Assembly (NCBI GenBank): GCA_003665825.1
Contig: QPFY01000007.1
Span: 806,001 to 870,000, forward strand
Source: Microbotryum silenes-acaulis
Lineage: Eukaryota; Basidiomycota; Microbotryomycetes; Microbotryales; Microbotryaceae
Length of the DNA: 64,000 nucleotides
Reading direction: 5' to 3'
Part shown: one piece after another, positions 9,701-20,708 of the stretch
Position numbering within the stretch: position 1 is the first letter of the stretch
Layout of the letters: each line of letters starts with the position of its first letter
Notes under the pieces: generated by a model
What the model was told of the DNA's origin: nothing
The model's database searches: none
What the model saw: only the letters and a program-made list of their open reading frames with translations
Program-made: the position numbers and the translations under genes

Positions 9701-11428
9701 TCAACTTACCAAATCTTGGTACTCGTTCGGCGACGAACGCATCAGCTGACGGGCGGGAGGATATCAGCCCACGTGATCTCACACCTGTAGAGCCCATGAC
9801 GAGCCCAGTACTCACCACGGAGCAAATGGCAGGAATCATGACGATGCTGGATGCCAGTGTGAACCAGATGGTGTTGCCCTGGATGAAAGCGAAAGCAGGG
9901 AGAGGACAGGGTCAAACAAAGAATTCTGCACGCATGGAAGAGCATCCCGTCGACTGACCAATCCGGCGCTGACACCACCGCCAATCGCGTTCAATCGGTT
10001 CCTCCCCGACATCGAGACGGAGAGGGTGATGAAGAAGGTGACGACAGCCAGAACGAACGTTATGAGCGCGAGCAGGATCGGGAGGATACCCGATTTCTGG
10101 AAAGCAAACAGTCGCGACTGGGGCGAGCCGAGGTAGGAAGGCGGGCAGGCGAGCGAAGCAACAGTCGAGACGACCGAGATGGCAGCTGTTCAGGCGAGGG
10201 AAGGCGTGAGTGGCGATCATTCGGGTGAGACGGTGCGAAGAGGAGGTCAGCGGTGGAGCAGGCGGCACTCACTGACGACTTGAAGCCACATCAAGCTGGT
10301 CTGGCCCGAGGTCAAGACGGTGATGCCTCCGTTGCCAGCCAATCCGAGCAAGACGTTCTCATCGATGGGAGTGGGGGTCGAAACGTTGGGGTTTTGCAAA
10401 AAAGTCGGCTGAGAGTGAACGTGGTGGAGAGCAGTTTTTCAGTCGCAGAAATTCTCACGGCTCGGTCAGATGCGCGGCTGAGCACTGACCCAGTTGTTGA
10501 CGCCCGAGGAGTTGGTGACAAAGTTGAGACTGTAGCCTGATTTCTTGGATGTGCACTGCGGAGCGAGGGTCACGAGCCAGACAGTTTCCAGGGTCAATCT
10601 CGGGCATGCGGCGGTCGGTCGGGGCGCGGTGCTCAACTAACCCATTCGATAGGACCGACGACTCCAGTCGAGTTCTGTATTAGTAGAACACGCGCCACCG
10701 TGTCAGTCCTCGTCCTTTTGACAGGTCGTCCGATCCCTAGTGGGCAAAACGGCATGTGTGACGACGGGGTCCGGTTCGAATCTATTGACTAACCCTCAGC
10801 TTTGTGCATACACCCCAAGCTCCGGCCTTCATGGTGACGTTCTGAGTATCGCATTTGAGAATGAAAAAGTTTTGCCTGTGGTTGATGATGAGCCGAGCAC
10901 GTCAGCGGTGGACGTTCGGCACAGATGACGGGAGTTCGTAGCTCGGTTGGGACGCGGCGCGGCGCGGACGTCGTCGGGTGTGGGTGTGTCGGCGTCGGCG
11001 CGCCGAGTGTTTGCCTGCCGCAGCGCGATGCGATCCAGGCGACGATGCGACGATGCGACGATGCGACGATGCGACGATGCGACGATGCGATGTGAGATGA
11101 TGAACGCACCAGAAGGGCTCAGAGAAGCAGATGACCGAGAGCAGACCTGTACGGTGTGATTTCGACGCCAAAAGAGTCAGTCGATGTGCGTGGAGCTGCA
11201 GCCGCACGGGGACGCGGTGGGGACGCGGTGTTCGTTCCGCCGCTTGAGCTGGGTGGTCGCTGTGGGTGTCGAGCGACGTACCGGCTGCGAGCGCGATCGG
11301 ACCCGCGAACGAGGGCACACGGGGCGAGTTGTTGAGGCGTAGAGAGACCCTGTGCAAAGTCAGAGCATCGATCAGTGGTCTGCGATGAGCAACTGAGCAA
11401 CTGAGCGGCGTCAAGTGGCGGCGTACAT
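9701..11428 (-). CDS. SUR7/PalI-family four-helix membrane protein
   Basis: Ten coding exons: 11428-11427, 11349-11282, 11146-11110, 10875-10794, 10674-10642, 10555-10490, 10408-10270, 10185-9959, 9878-9816 and 9745-9701; 253 residues. Membrane segments: about 15-33 (AGPIALAAGLLSVICF), then a loop with WQNFFILKCDTQNVT and GAWGVCT typical of SUR7/PalI proteins, then three more helices (VVTAISVVSTVASLAC, GILPILLALITFVLAVVTFF, TIWFTLASSIVMIPAICSV) and a short tail. The family marks eisosome/cortical domains or takes part in pH sensing. The initiator codon is split AT|G by the first intron; no in-frame ATG lies otherwise at a suitable place. The final codons read NEYQDL then stop whether or not a possible terminal GTAAGT intron is spliced. 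Confidence 0.8.
11041..11088. repeat. 8-bp tandem repeat (gacgatgc x6)
   Basis: Six perfect copies of gacgatgc lie inside an intron of the SUR7-like gene (between exons at 11146-11110 and 10875-10794). The length is a good candidate for polymorphism between strains. Confidence 0.95.
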
Positions 11429-12063
11429 GGTCGTCGTGCGCTAGGGCGTTCAGTCGCGGGGTCGGAGATGAGGCGATCAACTTGGCACGGCCGAGCTGGT
11501 GAAGGGGATGTTGCGCGACACGCTTCAATCGGACGGTGGCGAGTGGCTCTGTAGGCGGATATGGGCGGCGACTGGGACTCCTGAATGTGGGCCGAGAGTG
11601 CTAGAGTGGTGACTTTAGCGAGACTGTAGCGAGACTGTGGGATGTGTGGGTAGGCGGTATCCGGATGTGCAACCGCGGCGGCTATGCACTCGAGTGCGAA
11701 ATCGCCTCATCACGTCCCCCACTCGCACGGACCTCTCGAACGCCTTGGCGCGCCGAGCCAAGATCTGGAATGCTCTTCGTAGAAAGCTGGTAGGAACCGA
11801 GTTTTGTTCTGGATTCTAGTGAACCGCTCAGACTAAATACTGAACCAACCCACTTACAAGTTGTTCCCACCAGTCTGACATTTACCCGATTTACGCTGAT
11901 TGACTTCGCGTAGGCGTTGGCCTCAATTGGGACGCGCCGAGCTCAACGTTGAACGTTGAACGTTGAGCGATCTCAACCTGCCTCCCCTCGCTCCACTGCA
12001 GTTTAGGATCGGCTTCCGCCTCACTTCTCCCCAATCCAGCGCGGCCAGTTCAATGCTTCGGTG
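11429..12063. promoter_or_regulatory. Divergent intergenic region, SUR7-like / BRCT protein
   Basis: These 635 bp separate two divergent starts, so both promoters should be here. A repeated aacgttg motif (cgttgaacgttgaacgttg, about 11944-11964) is visible. No gene was seen. Confidence 0.5.
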
Positions 12064-13575
12064 ATGGATGCATATCTTACCAAGAGCAAAGCCTCTTTGG
12101 CCGTGAACGAGTCGAGGTATGTGCCAACCGCATTGATCGCCCCTCTCCGCTTTCCGTCTTCCGATCTGGGACTCTGGATTCGAGCACGACCCGTAACCGA
12201 TTAACTGCCCGCCATGATCTTCCCCCACAGCTCCACTCGAAAGAAACGTCCCAAGCAACGACATCTCGAAGGAAGACCGACCGTAGCTTCTAATGCGGCA
12301 GCTCAAGCTACAACCTCGACCTCGACCTCGACCTCGACCGCGAAGGCTGGCAGCATCCAGTCGAACGCTTTGCTCGCGGGCGGGATCAAGGCCATCAATG
12401 CGCCGCTGTTGAAACAACTCGGTACCGACGAATCTGCGATCACGAATTCGACGGCGTATAGTCGCACGTTGCATATTCAGGTAAAGAGATCATAGCATTT
12501 GGATTCCCCATGATTAGTATCTGACTTTGTTCTGCTTGCCCAAACAGAGTGTCGCCTCGGGGCATCAATCAGGTGGTGGTGGGCCAGGGGGGACTACGAA
12601 ATGGATGGTCCACCGTAATACCAAACTCAAGAACCAAGCACCGGATGCAGAGAGTGATCTCTTCAAGGGCCTTGTATTTTATATTAATGGCCTCACGGGT
12701 CAGTTCATGCTACTGTGGCTTCCTTGACTCCACCTCCGATCCTGATTCCAGCTTCTGAAAATTGTACGATGCCTTGGACTGGACAGGCAAAAGCATCACG
12801 AATCAACAACTCAAGAGGCTCATATACGAGAATGGAGGAACGATGAAGTACGAGTATCTGCAAATCTTGCTTCCCTCGCTGGCTCTCACTAATCAAATTC
12901 CACACCCGAACCACACCAACAGACTCATCGAATCCGCCGCTGTGACCCACGCCTTCGTCTCGAACCTCTCCGGATCCAAACTCCAACGCGTATTGACCAA
13001 GAAATGCAACAGAATCAAATACGTCACCGTTCAATGGGCGATCGAATCCGTGCGCTGTGGGAAGAGGTTGAGGGAAGCGGATTACGCGGCTCCTATTTTT
13101 GCTGAGGTGAGGAGTTTTTCGCCTAGATCCCGAAAGCTCTAGGGAAGCTCGCTGAATGAGGCAGTGATGATCATAGACGCAAAGCTCGGTGATGGATCAC
13201 TACGCGAATAAAGACAGTCAAACGATCATCCTCGACGACGATGGGGAGATCGAGCTCAAACGATCAAAGGAGACGAAGAAGAGCATCCCGCGGCGCAGCT
13301 TGAACCATCCCTCTGCGTTCGAGACTTGTCATGATCTCCCTCCTCCATCGGCCGCACCCACGGAGGCTTTGCCGAGGCTACCACCTCCAAAGGGTCTGAT
13401 CAAGGAGGAGGATAGGGACAAGGTAGAGACGGTCGTGCTGTCGTCTTCGTCACCTTTGGTTATTGAGGACGCGCAGCCGGGGAGATTGGATCTAGGCGAG
13501 GAGTCGGAGGAAGAAGAGGAGGATGACCTGGACGAGTGGGGAATGCCTCCTTCGGCTCAGAAGTGTCGACGGTAG
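12064..13575 (+). CDS. REV1-type single-BRCT protein without polymerase domain
   Basis: Six exons: 12064-12116, 12231-12480, 12548-12698, 12787-12847, 12923-13106 and 13177-13575; 365 residues. The N-terminus has basic stretches (STRKKRPKQR) and a Thr/Ser repeat. A BRCT domain spans about 145-245: DLFKGLVFYINGLTGKSITN, LKRLIYENGGTM, VTHAFVSNLSGSKLQ and VTVQWAIESVRCGKRL, closest to the REV1 BRCT pattern (including the Trp of the last helix). The rest is charged and acidic, ending in a Glu/Asp-rich tail. The REV1 Y-family polymerase, little finger and C-terminal domains are absent. It may be a distinct short BRCT family of fungi rather than a truncated REV1. BRCT domains bind phosphopeptides or DNA ends, so a nuclear repair role is inferred. 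Confidence 0.72.
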
Positions 13576-13788
13576 GACTTGGCATGTTTTTACGGAATAT
13601 CTGCGCTGCAGTAGATGAGAGTTAGCCAGCACTTATTTGTTGTTTGTAACATATTAACTCATACGCTGATGGGGTTACTTTGCAAGAGGCAGAAATCGGC
13701 ACACATCATCGTTAAAGTAAATTGTATAATTTCTGTGCATTTCGAAGCAAAAACGTCACTGCATGGTGGAATGTCATGGTCTATTTTT

Positions 13789-16700
13789 TCACCGAGGCAA
13801 CGCAGGGCGGCGACGATCCTGCAGGTTTGACGCCTGCATCATCTTCGCTCTGTACATCCTACTCTCCTTCAACGCCTTCTCCAACTCGACGTCCTTGAAC
13901 TCAACCTCGCGTTTGAGTAAAGCGTTCTCCAACTTGAGCGCTCGGTTCTCGTCTTGCAATTGGTCGTTGATGTCGAGACTCATCAAGTCGAGCGTGTCGA
14001 TGCCCAAGCCTAGCCATTCTTTCGATCGGGTGCGCGAGGGGAACAAACAGGGCTCTTCGGGTTGGAAAGTTGATTGACGATTTTGAGAGCCAACCCAGTT
14101 GTAAGAAGATGCCTTGGGGTTCGGAGGAATACCGATGATCGCAGGACTGAACGCGGAAGGGGCGGAGTGCGAGCCTGCGCTCGGCGCCGGGCCATTGGCT
14201 CGGATCGAACGGCCGACTGGGGCAAATGGGATCCTCGGCGTCACTGGCGGGACGCACGAAGGTGGCGCCAAAGTCATCCGCGGATCGCGTGGGGAAAGAG
14301 CGGACGGTGAAGCGCGAAGTATCGCGGCGTTGCTCGAATGAGCCAAAGACAGGGGCGTCGGTTGACGCACAGGATTGGCCGCGTCGAGTTGTGGGCTGAG
14401 AGATGGCGACATTTCCGTCTCGTCCCCACGTGACGTCGCACTCATCGCGGTGGCTTTGAGATCGGGAGAGCTCGAGCTTGTTTGGAAACCACTGCCCGAG
14501 AACAGGGACGACAATCGACGAGTACCGCTTCCCAGGAGCCAGCTGCGCTTGCGAGGAAGCGATCCCTTTCCCCGAGCACTGGTGTGGGTGGGGTCAGCAC
14601 CAGCCGAGTGGTTCCAGCCCTCAGGAGACAAAAGAGGCGATGCTGTGACCACCGTGGTCGGTGACTCGGGGGGTGCTTTGCCAGCCATCGCGCGACCGAG
14701 AGATGAGTAGCGCAGCGAGCGCTGAAAGACCCCAGGTCGAAGCTGGGTGTCGGATCCAGGTTGGGTGGCACTTGTTGATGACGAAGTTTGCAAACTGGAA
14801 TGACCCGAATTGCGATAAGACAAACTGGGATGTCGGGGGGACCGATCGATGGAACTTCGCAACCCCAAACTAAATCGACGAGCGAGAAGCGTGATCGACC
14901 GCTTCTTCAGTACCGGCCGCGCCGTTTTCGAGGAGGGGAGGTCTCCCGCGTCGCCGATTAGGGAGTATTCATGGTCCGTTGAGTAGCTATTCAGGCTGGT
15001 ACCTTGTCGGAAAGACTCCGGTGGGGACCCAGACGACGGATCGAGCATGCTGACCACATGTCGTAATCTCTTAGACGACGCCGGAGTCGATCTGCCGAGG
15101 CTGCCAGGGGCGGAAGGGGATCGACGAAGACTCGAGAATGTGGTGGAGGTAGTCGAAAAAGATAGCATTGACGCTCGACCACGTTCTTGAAGATTGCGCT
15201 TCATGTTGAGTAGGAACAGGTAGATGTATCGCGCGCGGTTCGGAACGCTGCGCATCAGAAAGATTGAATGAGCTATCGCCGCGGTTTGATCAGTCCAAAG
15301 GCGAGAAGAGAGTCACCGTGGATCGAGTATAGCTTTTTCAACTTCCTGCATCGTGGATAGACGAAGAAGGGATATCATGCTGCCCATCACTTCGATGTTG
15401 AGCTCGGCGCGACTAGGCGCGAACTGGGTGTCTTGCAAGTCCTTTGAGAGCAGGGACTGATCAACGAAGGGATGGCGTTGTATCTCTTCCACCTATAACC
15501 CATTTGAGTTAATCATAACAATATCCCAACCCAACCAAAAGACGTTGTGGCTCCTTGATAGCTAGATTACTGGTGCTCACCGAGATTCGCCTGCTGGTAT
15601 CCTTCATGACCATTTGGCGGACCAGGTCCCTGGCTTCTCCCTGGATTGAATCGTGCATCTTGTAATCGCCCAATTTGATCAGGTTCAACAAAGTGGGAAT
15701 GTTGTCGTTGTCAAAGGGAAGCGTGCGGGCGCTGAAATGGTTGCGCTCCGGTCAGTCCTGGCAATCGACTGCGGAAGAGCACTGGTGACCTACATCAGCC
15801 CGTACAACACCACCCCGCTAGACCACACATCAGCGGCACTTCCATCATATTGGTCGCCCTGGGAGTCAAGACGTTTGGGTCAGTTGTGGGACGACCTATG
15901 TGACGCAGTCAATACGCCTCGCATGCACCGCAATGACTTCAGGAGCGGCGTAGTGAGGAGAACCGCAAGACGTTTCGAGCATTGTACCCGATGGGACAAA
16001 GGTCGACATCCCCAGATCCCCCAGCTTGAGACTCGTCACGCCCCACTTGTCCTCGAACAGAAACAAATTCTCAAGCTAAAAGTGCAGGCAACGGCCGGGC
16101 GTGTTAGCTCCTTTTGTGGAAAGCTTTGGACTGTGCAGCAGCCTCACCTTGATGTCGCGATGGGCAATGGATAGGATCTTGAGGTGAGAAAGCTGAATAA
16201 CACGGCGATAGTGAGTCCAGTATTCGCTTCAATATAGACAACAGATAAGCACTCACTGCCGAGATGAGCTGCGAGAAGTATCGTCGGATCTCGGTCCGGT
16301 CGAGCACCCCGTTGTCTCGCATGTGGTCAAACAGCGAGCCACATTCGCAGTAATCAGTCACCATATATCTGAGGAGCAAGAAGAAGGAAAATGCATCAGT
16401 TGGATCGGGCAGCGCGTTGACGCTTGACGCGGCGGTAGCTGTACTGCCGACGGACTCAGCTGCTCCGAGACGGACCCGAGACTCACAGATGATTCGTGGA
16501 CTCCATGACATCCTTCAACGCAATGATGTGCGGATGGTGCACAATCCTGAGGATCTCGATCTCACGAAAGATGTCGCGAGGTTTCTGATCGTCCGGCCAG
16601 AATTTGCGCACCATCTTCAGCGCACCGAGTTCGTCCGAGCGGAATCGATGACGGACTAGGCGCACTTTGCCACTTTCCCCGCTGCCGATCGCGGGACCGA

Positions 16701-17046
16701 CGATCCATTGGCCCAACTCGAGGTGGTCTTGGTCTTCTGGGACAGTGGGAGGACGGGAATAGGCTCCAAGCTGACTCGACCTCATCGACGTCGCATCGGA
16801 CTCTGCGCCGTCACGTGGGGAAGGCACGGGGGCCACGTTCGTGCTTCGTGCCAAGTCGGATCCGGACGTGCTGCTCGCGCGGGAGCAAGTCGTCGGGACC
16901 CGTTGCTGCTGGGTCGGATGCGAGAAGTTGATCATGGGGGAGAGCGATGCGTCGAGGAAAGCAGCAGCAGCTTCACTGTCGAGGGAGTAGTCGCAGACGC
17001 CGTCGACGGGGAATGACCAACCCCCCTCCTCGAATTTGCTTGCCAT
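13789..17046 (-). CDS. Ser/Thr protein kinase, Nim1/Gin4/Hsl1-like
   Basis: Eight exons: 17046-16487, 16368-16257, 16192-16148, 16075-15929, 15858-15794, 15731-15581, 15492-15317 and 15247-13789; 904 residues. The kinase domain starts near residue 111. Visible motifs are the G-loop GSGESGKV (121-128), Lys144 in ALKMV, HRDIKLEN (235-242), DLG in place of DFG (Asp259) and the activation segment CGSPHYAAPEV. A helix after the domain (NRARYIYLFLLNMKRNLQER) resembles the segment following the kinase domain in Nim1-family morphogenesis-checkpoint kinases. The last 480 residues are Ser-rich and disordered, ending in a coiled coil (about 860-895). A role at the septin ring or cell cycle is inferred from that family resemblance only. 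Confidence 0.8.
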
Positions 17047-17279
17047 CGGGAGCCCGGCGAACGATAGGCAGCGAGGGGACGAAAGAAAAAAGACCGAAGC
17101 GAGCAACGGTCGGGAGCCGACTCGAGGCCGAGGGAGCTTCCGGAAAGGGGGTCCGTGCTCGGCCGATCGAGAGCAAACATACATGTCGCTATCATCCCGT
17201 GGTGGGATCGCTGCATCTCTTTAGGGAAACGCTGATAATATTACATGTTCCGATCTAAGGACGTACCCTAACCCCAAGT

Positions 17280-20199
17280 CTAGCACGACTTCGTAGCCTC
17301 AGCCTTGGCCTTAGCCTTTATCACATTCAGCGCCGACCCCGCGGCGATCCATTCAACCTGATCCTTGGACAGTGAGTGATCGGTCCTGATCTCCTTCTTC
17401 TCCCCATTCTTATTCTCGACGATGACCTTGATCTCGGCCGAGAGATCACCTCGCAACAGAGCGTCTAAGCCAGTCGTCGAAACCTTGTCGCCGGCCGAGA
17501 TGAGCGCGTAGTCGGCCTCGTCAAGGAAGGTCAAGGGCAAGACACCTTGCTTGGTGAGATTTGTTCGGTGGATACGGGCGAAAGAGCGTCTACAGTAATA
17601 TCTAAGTAGATGTCAGCTGTTGCTCCGTCCGGAGCAACTTGTGACGGATCAACTCACGCCAAGATGACTTTGCAGTTGAGGAAGCGAGGCTGCAGACTCG
17701 CGTGTTCTCGTGCCGAACCTTCGCCGTAGTTGTGCTGAGCACAGCCAATCCTTGTCAGCTTCGTGCTTAAGCAGGCGGAAATCGCACCCATTCGTGGACT
17801 CACATCGGTGACGATCATCCAGGGTTGCGATCGCGCCTTGTACCTTTTGGCGATCTCGGGGAAGGTGCCCTCGGACCCGTCCTCGTAGTCGAAAGCCGAG
17901 TTGATCTTGCCATTCTCATCGTTCGTAGCACCAATTAAGGTGTTCTCACTGTGAAGCAAGCATATGTTCAGGACAAGTCGGAGTGGGTAGGTATGATAAG
18001 ACGTGTAAACTCACCTCAGATTGGACAAGTGGCCCTTGTATTTTAGCCATGCACCAGCAGCCGAGATTTCATCTGTCGTGCACTTGCCGCGAATCCTCAT
18101 CAAACACCTCAGATCCTTGAACTCGAGCTTCTTGGACGGGTCATTGAACTCAGATTGCGAAAAGTGAGGGTCGAAAGGCGCAAGCAATTCAAGTCGGGTC
18201 GAGCTGGACGAAATTGCCAATTCGGTTTCGGGCACGGGTTCGGGCAAGGGGCTAGGGAGGTAAGAGGTGTTACCGGCCGTGAAGCCGGAGGAAGGAAGCT
18301 TGTCGCCTGTCGGAGGGTCGAACTTGAAGGGCTTGCCCTCAGAGTCAATCAGCTCGTCGTGGCGGGGATCGAACGAAAGCTTGCCGGAGAAAGCCATGGC
18401 GGTGACGATGTCGGGCGAAGTGAGGAAGTTCATCGTGTCGCGGTTGCCGTCGTTACGAGCACGGAAGTTGCGGTTGAAGGAGGTCAGGATCGCGTTCTCC
18501 TCGCCCTTCATCTCCTTGCGGTCCCATTGGCCAATGCAGGGGCCACATGCGTTGGCCAGTACGACACCGCCGACGGCCTCAAGGTCTGCCTTGATGCCGT
18601 CGCGCTCGATCGTCGCGTTGATGAGCTCGGAGCTACGCGAGTAAGAATTTTCGTTAGTGGTTTTCACCAGGGTATGCTGCGGGGTTCATGCGCGACCTCT
18701 TACCCAGGGGTGATCATAAAAGGAGTCTTCGTTTTCAAGCCCTTGGCTTTGGCCTGCCTAGCAATGCTCGCAACACGTGACATGTCCTCGTAACTCGAGT
18801 TGGTGCACGACCCAATCAAGCTCGCCGAGATCTCGTCTTTCCATCCCTTCTCCTGAATGAAGGAGCCGAACTTGCTCAGAGGGGTCGAGAGATCGGGGGT
18901 GTTGGGGCCGTTGAGTTTGGGCTCAAGCGTCGACAGGTCAATGATGATGTGTTGGTCGTATTGAGCGCCCTTGTCGGCGGACAAGAAGCCTTGGGCTTCG
19001 GCTTTGTCAGCCGCATCGGCGACGGGGCCTCGGTTCGTGGCATGGAGGTAGGAGCGCATCGCGGCGGTGTAAGGGAAAGTTGAGGTCGTGGCACCCATCT
19101 CGGCGCCCATGTTGGCAATCGTGGCCAGACCTGTCGCGGACTGGCTCTCTACACCTTCACCAAAGTACTCGATGATATGACCCGTTCCCCCTCGGACGGT
19201 CAAACGACCAACGACTTCAAGAATGATGTCCTTGGGCGAGCACCATCCCGAGAGCTGCCCCTTGAGCTCGACACCGATGATCTTGGGAGCCTTGAGCTCC
19301 CACGGTGTATAGGTCATGGCATCGACAGCATCTGCTCCCCCCACACCGATCGCGATGGCTCCGAGACCTCCAGCGTTGGGTGTGTGCGAGTCAGTTCCGA
19401 GCATCAAGAGGCCGGGAGCAGAGTAGTCTGCCAGGTTTTCAAGTGGTTCTCGATGAGCGCGAGCGCGCGAAAGAGAACATGGGTGGTCTCTCTCTACTCA
19501 CTCTCCAATACGATTTGATGAATGATGCCTGATCCGGGTCCCCAGAACTCGATGCCGTACTTTTTGGCTGCGGATTCGAGAAAGTCAAAGACCTCTTTGT
19601 TGCTAACGATGGCTTTCTGTGAGGATCGCGGGCAGACATTCCTTGCTCAGTGTCCATACGCATCTGCACCATCATTCCTTGTCTGCTCCTCACCTTGAGA
19701 TCCGCCTCGGCGCCTTGGTAGGCCGAGATGAGATGATCGCAGTGAATCGAGGTCGGCACGGCGGTTGTCGGTCGGTCGCAGGTCGAGAACTGCAGCAGCG
19801 CCATCTGAGCCGAGGCGTCTGTTGCATTGGCGATCGTTATGCGTCAACTCTCTGTACCTTGCACTCGCTGTCCTGCCAAGTCCCAATGCCCCAAGAGGAC
19901 ACTGGTGACTGACCTTGCATCGCAACTCGGTCCGGCCTGAGCTTGAGGTACTTTTCGCCTCGAACAGGATCCCCACCGGCAAGTGCTTCCTCGACATTGT
20001 CCAAATGAGAATAAACAATCTTTTCGGCCAAGGTCAAGGGTCGGTCGTTGAGCACCTTGTTGGTGAGCGCGAGTTGCTTGAGCAGATGCGCGTACGGCGG
20101 CGTGATGGAGGGGTAGTTCTTGGCCGGCGCAGAAGCGTGGGTCGCCAATGTACGGCGAACAAAGTGACTCCGGGGAAGGGAGCGGGCCAGGACCGTCAT
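17280..20199 (-). CDS. ACO2: Mitochondrial aconitate hydratase, Aco2/AcoB type
   Basis: Eight exons: 20199-19914, 19818-19694, 19616-19502, 19427-18704, 18632-18015, 17948-17814 region ending at 17804, 17734-17658 and 17589-17280; 799 residues. The presequence [20 protein letters not shown] is mitochondrial. Aconitase motifs include [17 protein letters not shown], the Fe-S cysteines in IGSCTNSS and [11 protein letters not shown], and the C-terminal swivel. Several signatures favour the Aco2/AcoB clade over TCA-cycle Aco1: [45 protein letters not shown] and the tail [17 protein letters not shown]. Aco2 takes part in lysine or branched-chain-related steps, or duplicates aconitase. ACO2 and AAR2 are divergent. 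Confidence 0.9.
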
Positions 20200-20708
20200 C
20201 TTGAATGGGAGGCTGGTGACGAAAAGGTCGAGGCTGGAGCGTGAGGTCAAGGTAGGAGGAGCAGGAGGCGTGCCAAGAGTCGCGCCCCGGGAGAGATCGC
20301 GACTGCGACACGACAATTTCGATCGACGACGGTCCAAGCGGACGGAGCACTTGCTCCGACGAATCACAACCCGGCGAATTCAGATCCATAGCCTCTGGAT
20401 GCACCTCCTGCAGAGTACAAGTACCAGGAGGTTCTTAGGGCTTAAAAACTAGTCTTGAAGTCACAGGCTTGGCGGATTGGCTCTGTCGGATGCAGAAAAA
20501 TTTAGCAGTACGGTGGGCCGCCGGGGGTCGAAGGCCTGATCGATCGCCTGGTCTTGGCACGTGACCTGGGAAGCCCGGAATGCACCTCAAGGCGCTCCGT
20601 CCTCTTAGTCGACCCTGTTCCTCTCACTCGCGTCTGACTTCGGGGTCAGCCGGTAATCCTACCTCACTTTCCAACGAGTACGTATCATCTAGCCTCCAAG
20701 CGTAAAAT
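20200..20708. promoter_or_regulatory. Shared promoter region ACO2/AAR2
   Basis: These 509 bp lie between divergent starts. A CACGTG palindrome occurs in ggcacgtgacctg near 20557. No coding sequence is supported. Confidence 0.5.

Noticed and set aside
10766..10800. tRNA-like T-loop ggttcgaatc
   Set aside because: No acceptor stem or anticodon arm can be formed; it lies in an intron flank of the SUR7-like gene.
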